Source: DATJPR01 sp963843525 (lineage in GTDB: Bacteria; Bacteroidota; Ignavibacteria; UBA10030; UBA6906). Taken from it: a stretch of DNA of 64,000 bases. Below, piece by piece: positions 1-8,193 of this stretch. The translations under genes were made by a program, and so were the position numbers. Each line of letters begins with the position of its first letter. Position 1 is the stretch's first letter. The stretch spans positions 248,001 through 312,000 of the forward strand of contig CAWJKM010000004.1 in NCBI GenBank assembly GCA_963843525.1, written 5' to 3'. The notes under the pieces were generated by a model. The model was not told the origin of the DNA and did not search any database. It saw nothing but the letters and a program-made list of their open reading frames with translations.

Positions 1-1
1 T

Positions 2-403
2 GTTGAGGCGGCAAAAATGTTGGCTTCAAGTCACGCCAATATCGTTTATGCGGGATTGGATGTCACCACATTTGTGCAATTGAACGAAGCGAATCGCAAT
101 CGACTCCTTATGCGGCAATCACCCCTCACAAACGCTTTGTGTGGCCTCTATGCATTATGGCTCTCCGAATCCTTTGCAAAACCGGATCCCACTCTTTATG
201 ATGTGGTGGCCGTTGGGTTTGTTCTCTGGCCCGAACTCTTTACCGGCAGACACGCTTATGTCCGGGTCAATGACGATGGATATACTGTGGTCGACAATTC
301 GAAAGACGCAAACTGTGAAATACTGACGACGATCAACAAGGACGAATTCATCAAGAGAGTCATGGACCGATATCTGCATCAGAACCTGGGCAGAAACAAC
401 TAA
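2..403 (+). CDS. Nucleoside hydrolase, C-terminal part (5' end outside window)
   Basis: The reading frame is open from base 2, so the gene begins before the window and only about the last 133 residues are seen. They match the C-terminal part of inosine/uridine-preferring nucleoside hydrolases, which cleave the N-glycosidic bond of ribonucleosides: a helix with NALCGLYALW, then the segment TLYDVVAVGFVLWPELF containing the conserved late Asp of the family, and a closing beta region ending in VDNSKD. The catalytic N-terminal DxDxxxDD motif lies outside the window. Whether this copy is cytoplasmic or exported cannot be seen. The ATG at 17 is internal. Confidence 0.75.
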   Translation, partial: VEAAKMLASSHANIVYAGLDVTTFVQLNEANRNRLLMRQSPLTNALCGLYALWLSESFAKPDPTLYDVVAVGFVLWPELFTGRHAYVRVNDDGYTVVDNSKDANCEILTTINKDEFIKRVMDRYLHQNLGRNN

Positions 404-434
404 AGGACATTAAAGAGGAAGACTGGAGCAACCC

Positions 435-491
435 ATGAAAATATGGTTCAGCCTGATTGTTGTAGTCTCGTTTGCGCTGACGCGGGTATAG
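435..491 (+). other. Signal-peptide-like 18-codon ORF, probably a decayed gene start
   Basis: An ATG preceded by an A/G-rich stretch (aagaggaagactgg) opens a frame reading MKIWFSLIVVVSFALTRV and then stops. It has the Lys plus hydrophobic core of a signal peptide but no mature part. A strong hairpin follows directly. It could be the stub of a deleted secreted gene or chance. It is listed because the start looks functional. Confidence 0.2.
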
Positions 492-493
492 GC

Positions 494-534
494 AAGGCTC
501 CTTTCTGAGAGATCAGGGAGGGGCCTTCTGTTTT
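494..534 (+). terminator. Rho-independent terminator
   Basis: A 15-bp stem (494-508 with 513-527; three pairs are G-U) closes a GAGA tetraloop and is followed by ctgtttt. It stands about 90 bases after the nucleoside hydrolase and would end its transcript. Confidence 0.7.
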
Positions 535-749
535 GATGAAGCGCGGCGCAGCTTCTTCAGTCGTTAGCACGATCAAACTCAATGGCACGAGAGGAAATTG
601 CTCGCCACTCCAAGGTGAGTCAAAAGCGATCAATGGAGAAGCCACAGCAGCATGAATGAACGTCAAAAACTAACCCTGCGATTGGACCCGTGATGGGGAC
701 CATGAACCATTCATCAATGATAATCAACAACCGGAAAATCTCAATCTCC

Positions 750-1649
750 ATGAACAATCTCTTCATGATCATTTTCCTGTCCTTATCTTTTGTGACACAT
801 GGTGTCATCAAAGGAGAGCGGACCCTGACTGATCAGATTGAAAACAATGACCAGGTTATCCATATGCAGGAAGTTTACAAAACAGTTGACACAGTCAAAC
901 TTAAGATTGATATTTTCTATACAAGTCAATCGTTTGCAGGAGAGAATAATACAGGTATTGTCTTCTTTCATGGTGGTGGTTGGGCCTTTGGTACCCCAAG
1001 TGAATTCTTTCCAACCTGTGAACGATATGCGAGAATGGGGATTGTGACGTTTTCTGTAGAGTACCGCTTGTCAATTGAAAATGGAGTAACACCCAATAAA
1101 TTGATCAGCCCGATCGAATCTGTCATGGATGCAAAATCGGCCATGAGATGGGTTCGGGAAAACGCTGGAAGATTCCATATTGACAAAAATAAGATAGTTG
1201 CTGCAGGTCAGTCTGCCGGAGGTCACCTGGCATTATGCACAGCGATGATTGATGATTACAATGAAAAATCAGATAACCTCAGAACAAGCTGCCGCCCGGA
1301 TGCAGTTCTGTTGTTTTCAGCATGTGTAAATGCAGTGGAAGGCTGGTGCGACCATTTGCTGGGTGACCGCCGGAATAACATTTGGAGTATCTCTCCAGCC
1401 CATAATGTAAAAAGAGGAATGCCCCCGATGATCGAGTTCCACGGCGAGTTTGATGAACAGGTGCCGATCTGGACGGTACAATCCTTTGAAAACGCCATGA
1501 AGAAGGAAGGCAATTATTTTGAATTGCATACATATAAGGGAATGAGGCACTATCTTGGAGAGGGAAACCCGAAATATTCACGCTACTTTGATGATGAAAT
1601 ACTCAAGGTGACAGATGAATTTCTTCGAAAAGTTCACCTTCTATATTAA
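750..1649 (+). CDS. Secreted alpha/beta hydrolase (esterase/lipase, HSL-like)
   Basis: Alpha/beta-hydrolase of the esterase group with the oxyanion-hole motif HGGGW and the nucleophile elbow GQSAGG (Ser codon 1212-1214). The catalytic His is probably in GMRHY (codon 1548-1550), with Asp in the preceding EFDEQ region. Members hydrolyse short acyl or acetyl esters, often on sugars. The start is unclear: the frame is open from a GTG at 690, and ATGs lie at 693, 702, 717 and 750. I chose 750 because it puts a short Asn/Leu-rich n-region before the hydrophobic segment FMIIFLSLSF; no start has a clear ribosome binding site. The gene is visibly richer in A/T than the DUF1080 operon that follows, suggesting separate acquisition. 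The substrate is unknown. Confidence 0.8.
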   Translation: MNNLFMIIFLSLSFVTHGVIKGERTLTDQIENNDQVIHMQEVYKTVDTVKLKIDIFYTSQSFAGENNTGIVFFHGGGWAFGTPSEFFPTCERYARMGIVTFSVEYRLSIENGVTPNKLISPIESVMDAKSAMRWVRENAGRFHIDKNKIVAAGQSAGGHLALCTAMIDDYNEKSDNLRTSCRPDAVLLFSACVNAVEGWCDHLLGDRRNNIWSISPAHNVKRGMPPMIEFHGEFDEQVPIWTVQSFENAMKKEGNYFELHTYKGMRHYLGEGNPKYSRYFDDEILKVTDEFLRKVHLLY

Positions 1650-1756
1650 TGCTCCTTCAACGTAGCATTCAGCGATACGAATGCGTCTGTCCGCTGGCAG
1701 GTTGACTCTCTCAATTCGTCCCACTATTCCACCCACCGGTTCGAGGAGATGCACAT

Positions 1757-2518
1757 ATGCGCGTCATCAGATCGTTAGTCAGTGTGTCTGTCCTGTTCCT
1801 CCTCCTCACATTTCTCTCTTTGGGTCAACAAGCGACACACGAGGTCAATGCTCCGAACACGCTCACCGCAAAGGAACTGAAAGAAGGCTGGAAGCTTCTG
1901 TTTGACGGAAAAACCACCAATGGTTGGCGTGGTGCATATCGCGCTACGTTTCCTGAAAAAGGGTGGGAGGTGCGCGACGGCATGCTCATCGTCGAGGCAT
2001 CAGGAGGAGGCGAGGCAGCGAACGGGGGCGATATTGTGACCGTGGATAAATACGGGAGTTTTGATTTGATGGTGGATTTCAAACTCACCGAAGGCGCCAA
2101 TAGCGGAATCAAGTATTTCGTTACCGAAAAACAGAAAAAGAGCCCTGGTTCCGCCATCGGCCTCGAATACCAGTTACTGGACGATGCCAGGCATCCGGAC
2201 GCAAAGCTCGGTATCAACGGCAATCGGACGCTCGCGTCATTGTACGACCTCTTTCCGGCCGGCAACAAACATCCGAACCCCATAGGTGCATGGAACACCG
2301 CACGAATCCTGGTCAAGGGAACGCATGTGGAGCATTGGCTCAATGGGACAAAGGTTCTCGAATATGAGCGCGGTGGAAAGGAATTCCTGGTTCACAAAGC
2401 AGAAAGCAAATTCAAGGATATGGCGGATTTCGGCATCGCCGAGAAGGGGCACATCCTCCTTCAAGATCACGGGAATCAGGTGTTCTTCCGCAATGTGAAG
2501 ATCCGGATTCTGCAATAA
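1757..2518 (+). CDS. DUF1080 / 3-keto-disaccharide hydrolase family protein
   Basis: A signal peptide (about residues 1-24, with hydrophobic SVSVLFLLLTFLSLG) is followed by one DUF1080 domain (Pfam now calls it 3-keto-disaccharide hydrolase). It is a concanavalin-like beta sandwich with the hallmarks LFDGKTTNGWRG, DLMVDFKLTEGANSGIKY and GLEYQLLDD. Characterised members cleave glycosides already oxidised at C3 of the sugar, so the likely role is periplasmic breakdown of 3-keto-glycosides. It is the first gene of a tight operon (29-base gap to the isomerase-like gene, then 25 bases to the oxidoreductase), both partners being sugar-redox families. A GGAG (in gaggagatgcacat) precedes the ATG. A weak promoter guess is TTGACT with a 17-base spacer to TATTCC, within about 1701-1730. 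Confidence 0.88.
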   Translation: MRVIRSLVSVSVLFLLLTFLSLGQQATHEVNAPNTLTAKELKEGWKLLFDGKTTNGWRGAYRATFPEKGWEVRDGMLIVEASGGGEAANGGDIVTVDKYGSFDLMVDFKLTEGANSGIKYFVTEKQKKSPGSAIGLEYQLLDDARHPDAKLGINGNRTLASLYDLFPAGNKHPNPIGAWNTARILVKGTHVEHWLNGTKVLEYERGGKEFLVHKAESKFKDMADFGIAEKGHILLQDHGNQVFFRNVKIRILQ

Positions 2519-2547
2519 ACCAGTACTTCATACTCTGAGATTCTGAC

Positions 2548-3396
2548 ATGGCAAAACAATCACGACGCGAGTTCTTGGCGCTCGCCGGCGCCGGCGTGCT
2601 GGCCGGATCCCTCCACAATGCAGCAATACCCCGCGGGATAAAGATCGGAGACAGCCATTCTTCTCCAGTCACATTCACCCTCGGAATTGCTTCGTACTCC
2701 TTCCGCGCATTTCCGCTTGACCAGGCTGTCGCAATGACAAAAAGGCTCGGGATCAAAAAACTCGCTCTTAAGGATATGCACATGCCTTTGACGAGCAGCG
2801 ACGAGGATATTCGGGCCACGGTCGACAAGTTGAAAGCGGAAGGTCTCGAGCTCTCAACGTGCGGGGTGGTCTACATGACCAACGAGGACGAAGTCCACAA
2901 TGCCTTCCGATATGCCAGCGCCGCAGGGGTCTCGTTCCTGGTGGGAACCCCGGATGAACCTCTCTTGAAACTCGTCGAGCAAATGGTGAAGCAGACTGGC
3001 ATTGGCCTCGCAATCCATAACCACGGTCCGACGGACAATCGATATCCAAGTCCGGAGAGCGCGTACCGGCTTATCGAGGGAATGGACAAAAGGATGGGTC
3101 TCTGTATCGATGTTGGGCATACGCGGCGACTGGGACTGGATCCAGCCCATGAAATCGAGAGGTTCTTCGATCGTCTCCTCGACGTCCACATGAAAGATGT
3201 CAGTTCCGCAGATGCCGGCGGGACAACTGTGGAAATTGGCCGGGGGGTGATTGACATCCCAAACCTTGTGTACACCCTTGCCAGACTCAAGTATTCGAAC
3301 ACAGTTCACTTTGAGTATGAAAAAGACGAAAAAGATCCTCTCCCGGGTCTTGCCGAGTCCGTCGGCTACGTGCGTGGTGTCATTGCAACGATGTAA
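2548..3396 (+). CDS. Sugar phosphate isomerase/epimerase-like TIM barrel, TAT-exported
   Basis: An N-terminal twin-arginine signal (SRREFLALAGAGVLAG) precedes a xylose-isomerase-like TIM barrel (AP endonuclease family 2 fold). Metal-site style motifs are visible: AIHNHGP, CIDVGHTRR and DVHMKDV, spaced as in sugar isomerases and epimerases. The mature enzyme should fold in the cytoplasm and act in the periplasm, probably on keto-sugars handled with the DUF1080 and Gfo/Idh neighbours. The exact reaction cannot be read from sequence; families with this fold include 3-keto-glycoside lyases and hydro-lyases as well as epimerases. Length (282 aa) is normal. Confidence 0.85.
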   Translation: MAKQSRREFLALAGAGVLAGSLHNAAIPRGIKIGDSHSSPVTFTLGIASYSFRAFPLDQAVAMTKRLGIKKLALKDMHMPLTSSDEDIRATVDKLKAEGLELSTCGVVYMTNEDEVHNAFRYASAAGVSFLVGTPDEPLLKLVEQMVKQTGIGLAIHNHGPTDNRYPSPESAYRLIEGMDKRMGLCIDVGHTRRLGLDPAHEIERFFDRLLDVHMKDVSSADAGGTTVEIGRGVIDIPNLVYTLARLKYSNTVHFEYEKDEKDPLPGLAESVGYVRGVIATM

Positions 3397-3421
3397 TCGA
3401 CCTTCAAGAAGGAGAGAATAG

Positions 3422-4738
3422 ATGGGAACACGACGCGAGTTTCTTCGGAACGCTGCCATTGGCGCAGTGGGATTGGTGTCCGGCGTGAATGCGAGAAGTT
3501 ATTCTCGGATCAGAGGCGCAAATGAACGCGTGAATTTTGCCATCATCGGTTTACACGGCCGGGGGTATGCGCACCTTGAGTCTGTTGCAACGAACCGCAA
3601 TGCAACCATCGGCGGCATCTGCGATGTCGACAGCCGGGAGCTCGACAAATTCTCCACTGCCGTAGAGAACAAAACCGGTCGTGCCCCGACCCGGGTGAAA
3701 GATTTCAGGAAGCTCCTTGATTCCAACGACATCGATGCGGTCTCGATTGCGACGCCGGAACACTGGCATACACCAATGGCGATTATGGCATTGCAGGCGG
3801 GGAAACACGTTTACGTCGAAAAGCCGAGCAGTCACAATCCGCACGAAGGAGAGCTGTTGATCCAGGCGCAGAAGAAGTATGGGCGACTTGTGCAAATGGG
3901 AAATCAACAGCGTTCATCGCCGTACACCATTGAAATCATCAACCGCATCAAGAACGGTCTTATCGGACGACCATACTTTGGAAAGGCATGGTACGCGAAC
4001 ACGCGGAAGTCCATCGGTGTTGGAAAAATCGTTCCCATCCCGGATTACCTTGACTGGCAATTGTGGCAAGGCCCGGCGCCCCGAAGGCCGTACAAGGACA
4101 ATATCCATCCGTACAACTGGCATTGGTTCTGGAATTGGGGGACGGGTGAAACTCTCAACAACGGTACGCACGAAGTCGACATCTGCCGATGGGCACTTGG
4201 CGTGAACTTTCCGAAAACAGTGACTTCATCGGGAGGACGGTATCACTTCAACGATGACTGGGAATTCTACGACACGCTGGTTACCAGCTTTGAATATGAC
4301 GGAAAGATGATTACGTGGGAAGGTCTCAGTTGTCAGGGGAAGCGGTCCTACGGCAGGGATCGCGGAGCAGCCATTGAGGGAACGGAAGGTACTGTGATCA
4401 TTGACCGGAGTGGCTACGAAGTCTTCAGTCTGGATGACAAGAAGATTGACGAATTCAAAACCGGGAATAGGAGCACGACCCAGGATCTCACAAGCGCGGA
4501 CGACATGACTGATGCTCATTTTCGGAATTTCATCGACGGCATTCGAACCGGAGAACAACTGCATTCGCCCATTGAAGAGGCGAACATAAGTGTCACGTCA
4601 TTGCTGCTCTCGAACATCGCTTGGAAACTGAACCGGGCGATAACCCTTGACGTGCAGACGGGGCATATTCTGAATGACCCCGGGGCAATGGAAATGTGGG
4701 AGCGCGAGTATGAAAAAGGATGGGAGCCACGGGTTTGA
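3422..4738 (+). CDS. Gfo/Idh/MocA family oxidoreductase, TAT-exported
   Basis: A TAT signal (TRREFLRNAAIGAVG) is followed by a Rossmann NAD(P)-binding domain (FAIIGLHGRGYAH, then ICDVDSRELD) and the family's EKP motif (VYVEKPSSHNPHEG). The C-terminal alpha/beta substrate domain contains WHWFWNWGTGETLNNGTHEVDICRW in part. TAT export suggests that the cofactor is bound before export, as in glucose-fructose oxidoreductase. It is the third gene of the DUF1080 operon, 25 bases after the isomerase-like gene with gaaggagaga before the ATG. It likely oxidises or reduces a sugar at one carbon, possibly C3. Substrate and direction are inferred only. Confidence 0.9.
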   Translation: MGTRREFLRNAAIGAVGLVSGVNARSYSRIRGANERVNFAIIGLHGRGYAHLESVATNRNATIGGICDVDSRELDKFSTAVENKTGRAPTRVKDFRKLLDSNDIDAVSIATPEHWHTPMAIMALQAGKHVYVEKPSSHNPHEGELLIQAQKKYGRLVQMGNQQRSSPYTIEIINRIKNGLIGRPYFGKAWYANTRKSIGVGKIVPIPDYLDWQLWQGPAPRRPYKDNIHPYNWHWFWNWGTGETLNNGTHEVDICRWALGVNFPKTVTSSGGRYHFNDDWEFYDTLVTSFEYDGKMITWEGLSCQGKRSYGRDRGAAIEGTEGTVIIDRSGYEVFSLDDKKIDEFKTGNRSTTQDLTSADDMTDAHFRNFIDGIRTGEQLHSPIEEANISVTSLLLSNIAWKLNRAITLDVQTGHILNDPGAMEMWEREYEKGWEPRV

Positions 4739-4764
4739 CTGAGCGAGTGGTGGCGCCAATCTCA

Positions 4765-4979
4765 ATGACAAAGGAACGAAGAGTCAAATTCGGAATCGTC
4801 GGCTGCGGCTCGAGCGGGCGTCCGATCTTCTCCACAGGAATAGCGGCAAGATTTCTGAGATCGCTTTCCAGGTCGGCTTCCGAGATCCCTCCCATTTTGC
4901 GAAATGCTTTCGGAAGCAATTCGGTGTACCTCCAGGGGCGGTCCGCCCACCTTTCCTCATGAGCCCGAGAAACGGCTAG
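4765..4979 (+). pseudogene. Chimeric remnant: Gfo/Idh start joined to AraC-type HTH end
   Basis: Two coding signatures lie in two frames. From the ATG at 4765 the frame reads MTKERRVKFGIVGCG, a textbook Gfo/Idh N-terminus, but then loses sense. In the frame of codons at 4785-4979 the sequence reads RNRRLRLERASDLL, then KISEIAFQVGFRDPSHF, AKCFRKQFGV and a TAG stop: the second helix-turn-helix of an AraC-family regulator. The two overlap at about 4788-4812, as if two genes were joined there by deletion or misassembly. Neither half is functional alone. Normal N-terminal parts of the regulator are missing. Confidence 0.7.
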
Positions 4980-5005
4980 TCCCCGGCCGTTTCCGGCGCT
5001 TTTTT
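4969..5005 (+). terminator. Probable terminator after the chimeric remnant
   Basis: Eight-bp perfect stem gaaacggc (4969-4976) and gccgtttc (4986-4993) with a nine-base loop. Six bases later comes a run of six T (5000-5005). It overlaps the stop of the AraC fragment, where its native terminator would be expected. Confidence 0.5.
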
Positions 5006-5232
5006 GTCATCTCTGCAACATGCGTACCCATCTTTGCAACAAGCGTACTTGGTGACTTCCCCCGGCGAGGGGTAGATTGTCTCCATGACAGTGCTCTGGC
5101 TCGAAGGGAGAGTCCAGTGTGCCGCCGAGTGTTTCTACTCCACCGTCTTACCCGACGACCCCTTCGACTCCTCTCACGTCCCGCAATGAAGTCGCTCATT
5201 TTCTGTGGTGTTTGCGCTGGAAGGAGAACATC

Positions 5233-5982
5233 ATGAGAACTCGCTCCATCTGTCTCGCACTCGCCATCGCGCTGATTTGTCCCTTTGCTTCTGCGCAGTG
5301 GATGCAGAGCAATAGACCCCCTGGCAGCCCCATTTCGTGTTTTGCTGTTTCGGGCAGCAATCTCTTTGCAGGCACCTATAGCGGCGGCGTCTTTCTTTCC
5401 ACAGATGAAGGCAAAAACTGGACAGCAGTCAATTTCGGCTTACCGAGCAGTTATGTCACTTGCTTCTCTGTCAGTGGCCCCAATCTTTTTGCCGGAACAT
5501 ACGGGGATGGTGTCTTCCTTTCCACCAACAATGGGACAAGCTGGACGAGGGTCAACAACGGATTACCGATAAATCCCCACACCCTCCACTACGCAACTGT
5601 GTCCGCTTTTGCGTTGAGTGGCACGAATCTCTTTGCGGCGGCTTACGGTGGTGGCATCTGGAGGCGACCTTTGTCGGAAATGATTACCACCGTAGGTCTC
5701 CCATTGGTGGAACTCCCAACACAGTTCAGCCTTGACCAGAACTACCCCAACCCCTTCAACCCTTCGACAAAGATTCAATTCACAATTGCCAGTAGACAAT
5801 TGACAATTGTCAAGGTGTTTGACCTGTTGGGGAGGGAAGTCGCGACACTGGTCAATGAAGTGAGGCAACCGGGAACATATGCTGTTCAGTTCGACGGGTC
5901 GCATCTCGCGAGCGGTGTGTACTTCTATCGACTGCAGGCGGGAACGTTTGTGGACACGAAAAAGCTTTCGTTGGTGAGATAG
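5233..5982 (+). CDS. Secreted BNR/propeller-repeat protein with T9SS sorting domain
   Basis: A signal peptide (MRTRSICLALAIALICPFASA) is followed by three propeller-type repeats of the form NLFAGTYSGGVFLSTDEGKNW (about residues 35-130), then a T9SS type A C-terminal sorting domain. That domain begins at FSLDQNYPNPFNPSTKI and continues with VFDLLGREVATLVNE, GTYAVQFDGS and SGVYFYRLQAG. Such proteins cross the outer membrane through the type IX system and are anchored or released outside. Only three repeats remain, too few for a closed propeller, so the protein may be shortened. The start at 5233 has aaggaga eight bases upstream; an upstream in-frame extension to 5119 lacks one. The linker at about 5781-5815 carries a caattgacaattgtca repeat. 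Confidence 0.85.
   Translation: MRTRSICLALAIALICPFASAQWMQSNRPPGSPISCFAVSGSNLFAGTYSGGVFLSTDEGKNWTAVNFGLPSSYVTCFSVSGPNLFAGTYGDGVFLSTNNGTSWTRVNNGLPINPHTLHYATVSAFALSGTNLFAAAYGGGIWRRPLSEMITTVGLPLVELPTQFSLDQNYPNPFNPSTKIQFTIASRQLTIVKVFDLLGREVATLVNEVRQPGTYAVQFDGSHLASGVYFYRLQAGTFVDTKKLSLVR
5795..5811. repeat. caattgtca-type palindromic repeat inside a CDS
   Basis: gacaattgacaattgtc: two copies of a CAATTG-centred palindrome, preceded by another cacaattgcc at 5781. It encodes part of the RQLTIVK stretch between two strands of the sorting domain. The same unit forms the hairpin at 51529-51563. Confidence 0.55.
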
Positions 5983-7003
5983 GGACAGTCGTTCCCAACA
6001 GAGGTCGTCAACCATTCGCTGAATGTTTTCCTGAAGCCGGATGAGATTCCGGGTTCTTGGTGTCGACCACATCACACGCCGGTCTACAAAACAGCGTGGC
6101 ACAGAAACGCTCAATGGTTGATACTGTTCCTAAGACTTCGTATTTTTGTGCTATATCGTCGGTACAACAGTAAAACCTTATTGGAGAACTGGAAGAGCGG
6201 TCCGTCGCGTCGCGAAGCATCGGAACGGCTCCCTCAAGAACAGGCCGGTGATCGCAATCTTTTGAGCTGTTGTCTTACGTAAAGTCCTCCTTCACGCAGA
6301 GCTGTTTTTCTTCTCGAGAGTTACTACCTTCCGCCATTATCGTGACGTTTCGGCGGCCAGTCGGCTATCTGTGAACAGTAGAGCGTCCGGTTAGGCTCGT
6401 TGTGCGTTCCTGTATGATCTTTGGCATCTAGGGCTTGGACCGTTTTTGCCGTGTAATCGATTTCAGGTCCACCGTATTGGATGCCACCATTATTGAGCCC
6501 CGTCTCAAACTCCCTCCCTGGGCAAATGCCCATACCTCAATCAAGACCAGGGCCGGAGTGTAGTTCTACACGCAGTTGATTGTGTACAGCCAGATCCCTG
6601 TATTTGCAGCGGTTCCTGTAGCGAATGTCAGTAAATGGCTCTTTTTCGGCCGACTCGTTTCCCGTCCTGAGCCGTCTGGACCATGGACTGCGGCTCCAAG
6701 TATCTCTATCGCTTCAGGAAGAGGACGATGCTGCCCCCTTTTCAGTCATTCGCGGTAAGCGGGATTTGCGCTTTGACCGGGATCGAAAACAGACTCTCAT
6801 CAAGATCTTCAATTCTTCGATTATCCGTGTTTTCATGAGCTTCGTCACCGGAGCGATGCTCCTGTGCCGCAGATCACAATCCACAGAACATGCCCAATCG
6901 CGCATTGCACAATTTCGATGATGTGAGTATCTATGGTACATCGCGGTCAGACACCTGACCAGAACCTTGACGTATCGGAATTGAAAAGGAATACGTTTCG
7001 CCT
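5983..7003. other. 1-kb stretch with no supported gene
   Basis: Short open frames on both strands show no family motifs, no good ribosome binding sites and no hydrophobic or repeat structure. It contains one copy of the 49-bp duplicated sequence (6118-6166). A minus-strand frame at 6324-6533 and a plus frame at 6625-6921 were considered and not accepted. It may hold decayed genes or an untranslated RNA. Confidence 0.5.
6118..6166 (+). repeat. 49-bp duplicated sequence, copy A (promoter-like)
   Basis: It matches 30933-30981 at 41 of 49 bases without gaps. It contains TTGATA, 17 bases, then TATTTT, which is sigma-70 spacing; the same place reads TATTTTTG, a fit to the Bacteroidetes TAnnTTTG -7 element. 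In copy A no gene starts within 800 bases downstream. Confidence 0.55.
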
Positions 7004-8104
7004 ATGACGTCCCGCAAACTCAAGGTGCTCCTGGTTCACCCCGATGCCAGGGATTTGGGCGGGGTAACAAGTTTCTTCCGGATGCTGGAGCCGTTTGCGT
7101 TGGTGGATGCCCGTCATTTTATCAATGGACGCCGACCGGACGAAAAGGCCACCCATTGGTCATATCTTCGCCTCATTGGTGACTATCTGCGATTCGCGCG
7201 GACTCTGATCCTGGAGAAGCACGACGTTGTTCACATCAACCCGTCGCTGAACTTCAAAGGTGTAATGAGGGATTCGATTTTCATGCTCATCGCCGGGCGT
7301 ATCCTGCGCAAAAAAACAGTAGTGTTCTTTCACGGTTGGGAACTCGACTATGCCGAGACTCTCCGTGGCTGGAAGTTGAGTCTCTTCCGTTTCGTATTCG
7401 GGAACGCGGACGCGACGCTTGTCCTGGCGAAGGATTTTAAGGAGACACTTACGCAGTGGGGTTTTCAGGCTGATAAAGTCATTGTCGAGACCACTGCATT
7501 TGACGAGAGTCTGACGAAGGGATTCGATATCGAACAGGCACTCGCAGCGCGACAACACGGCCCCTTCAACATTGTCTTTTTCTCCAGACTCGTCAAAGAA
7601 AAAGGGTTGTATGAAGCGCTGGAGACATTTACCCTCCTGTCCAGAAAATATCCGGCAATTCACTTTCTGGTCGCGGGCGACGGAGAGGAGTCTGCAAACG
7701 TCAAGGCGTTTATCGAAAGAGCGGGATTGGATCGCGTCGTGATGATGGGGTACATCCAGGACCGTCGGAAGATCGATCTCCTTGCGAAGAGTTCGCTATT
7801 CTTCCTTCCATCGTATTCGGAGGGGTTTCCCATTTCGCTCGTAGAAGCGATGGCAATGGGGTTGCCTGTTGTCACGAGATCGGTGGGAGGGATCAAGGAT
7901 TTTTTTCTCCAGCGTAAACACGGGTTCTCCACCGAAAGTCTGGATCCCGAGGTATTTGCCGGGTTCATCGGCGAACTGTATGAGCGACAGGACCTGTATG
8001 CCGAAATTTCTCGCCACAACTATCAGTATGCGAGGGAGCATTTTGCAGGGTCACAGGTCAGAGAGCGGATGGAGACGATCTACACCACAATCGGTCGTGG
8101 GTGA
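7004..8104 (+). CDS. GT4-type glycosyltransferase
   Basis: GT-B fold glycosyltransferase family 4. The N-terminal Rossmann domain opens with LKVLLVHPDARDLGGVTSFF and the C-terminal domain has the sugar-nucleotide signature: IVFFSRLVKEKGL, FLVAGDGEE, then EGFPISLVEAMAMGLPVV, the E-x7-E motif that binds the donor. It transfers a sugar from a nucleotide donor to a lipid-linked or growing polysaccharide on the inner face of the membrane. A WecG/TagA-type transferase follows 89 bases later on the same strand, indicating surface polysaccharide synthesis, although no flippase or polymerase genes are nearby. An aaagga precedes the start by about 13 bases. Confidence 0.93.
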   Translation: MTSRKLKVLLVHPDARDLGGVTSFFRMLEPFALVDARHFINGRRPDEKATHWSYLRLIGDYLRFARTLILEKHDVVHINPSLNFKGVMRDSIFMLIAGRILRKKTVVFFHGWELDYAETLRGWKLSLFRFVFGNADATLVLAKDFKETLTQWGFQADKVIVETTAFDESLTKGFDIEQALAARQHGPFNIVFFSRLVKEKGLYEALETFTLLSRKYPAIHFLVAGDGEESANVKAFIERAGLDRVVMMGYIQDRRKIDLLAKSSLFFLPSYSEGFPISLVEAMAMGLPVVTRSVGGIKDFFLQRKHGFSTESLDPEVFAGFIGELYERQDLYAEISRHNYQYAREHFAGSQVRERMETIYTTIGRG

Positions 8105-8193
8105 AGGAGATCAGCGAGGGTGCACGCTGATGATGCGCAGACCGGCTTGATGGAACGAGGCTTCTTCTATTGTCCAACAGAGTATGGCATCTC

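Noticed and set aside
5020..5065. Imperfect 21-bp tandem repeat (ctctgcaacatgcgtaccca and ctttgcaacaagcgtacttg)
   Set aside because: Only two copies with several mismatches and no context, so it may be chance.
6324..6533. Minus-strand 69-codon ORF
   Set aside because: It has no convincing start site, no motif and no neighbours on its strand; it is too weak to list as a gene.
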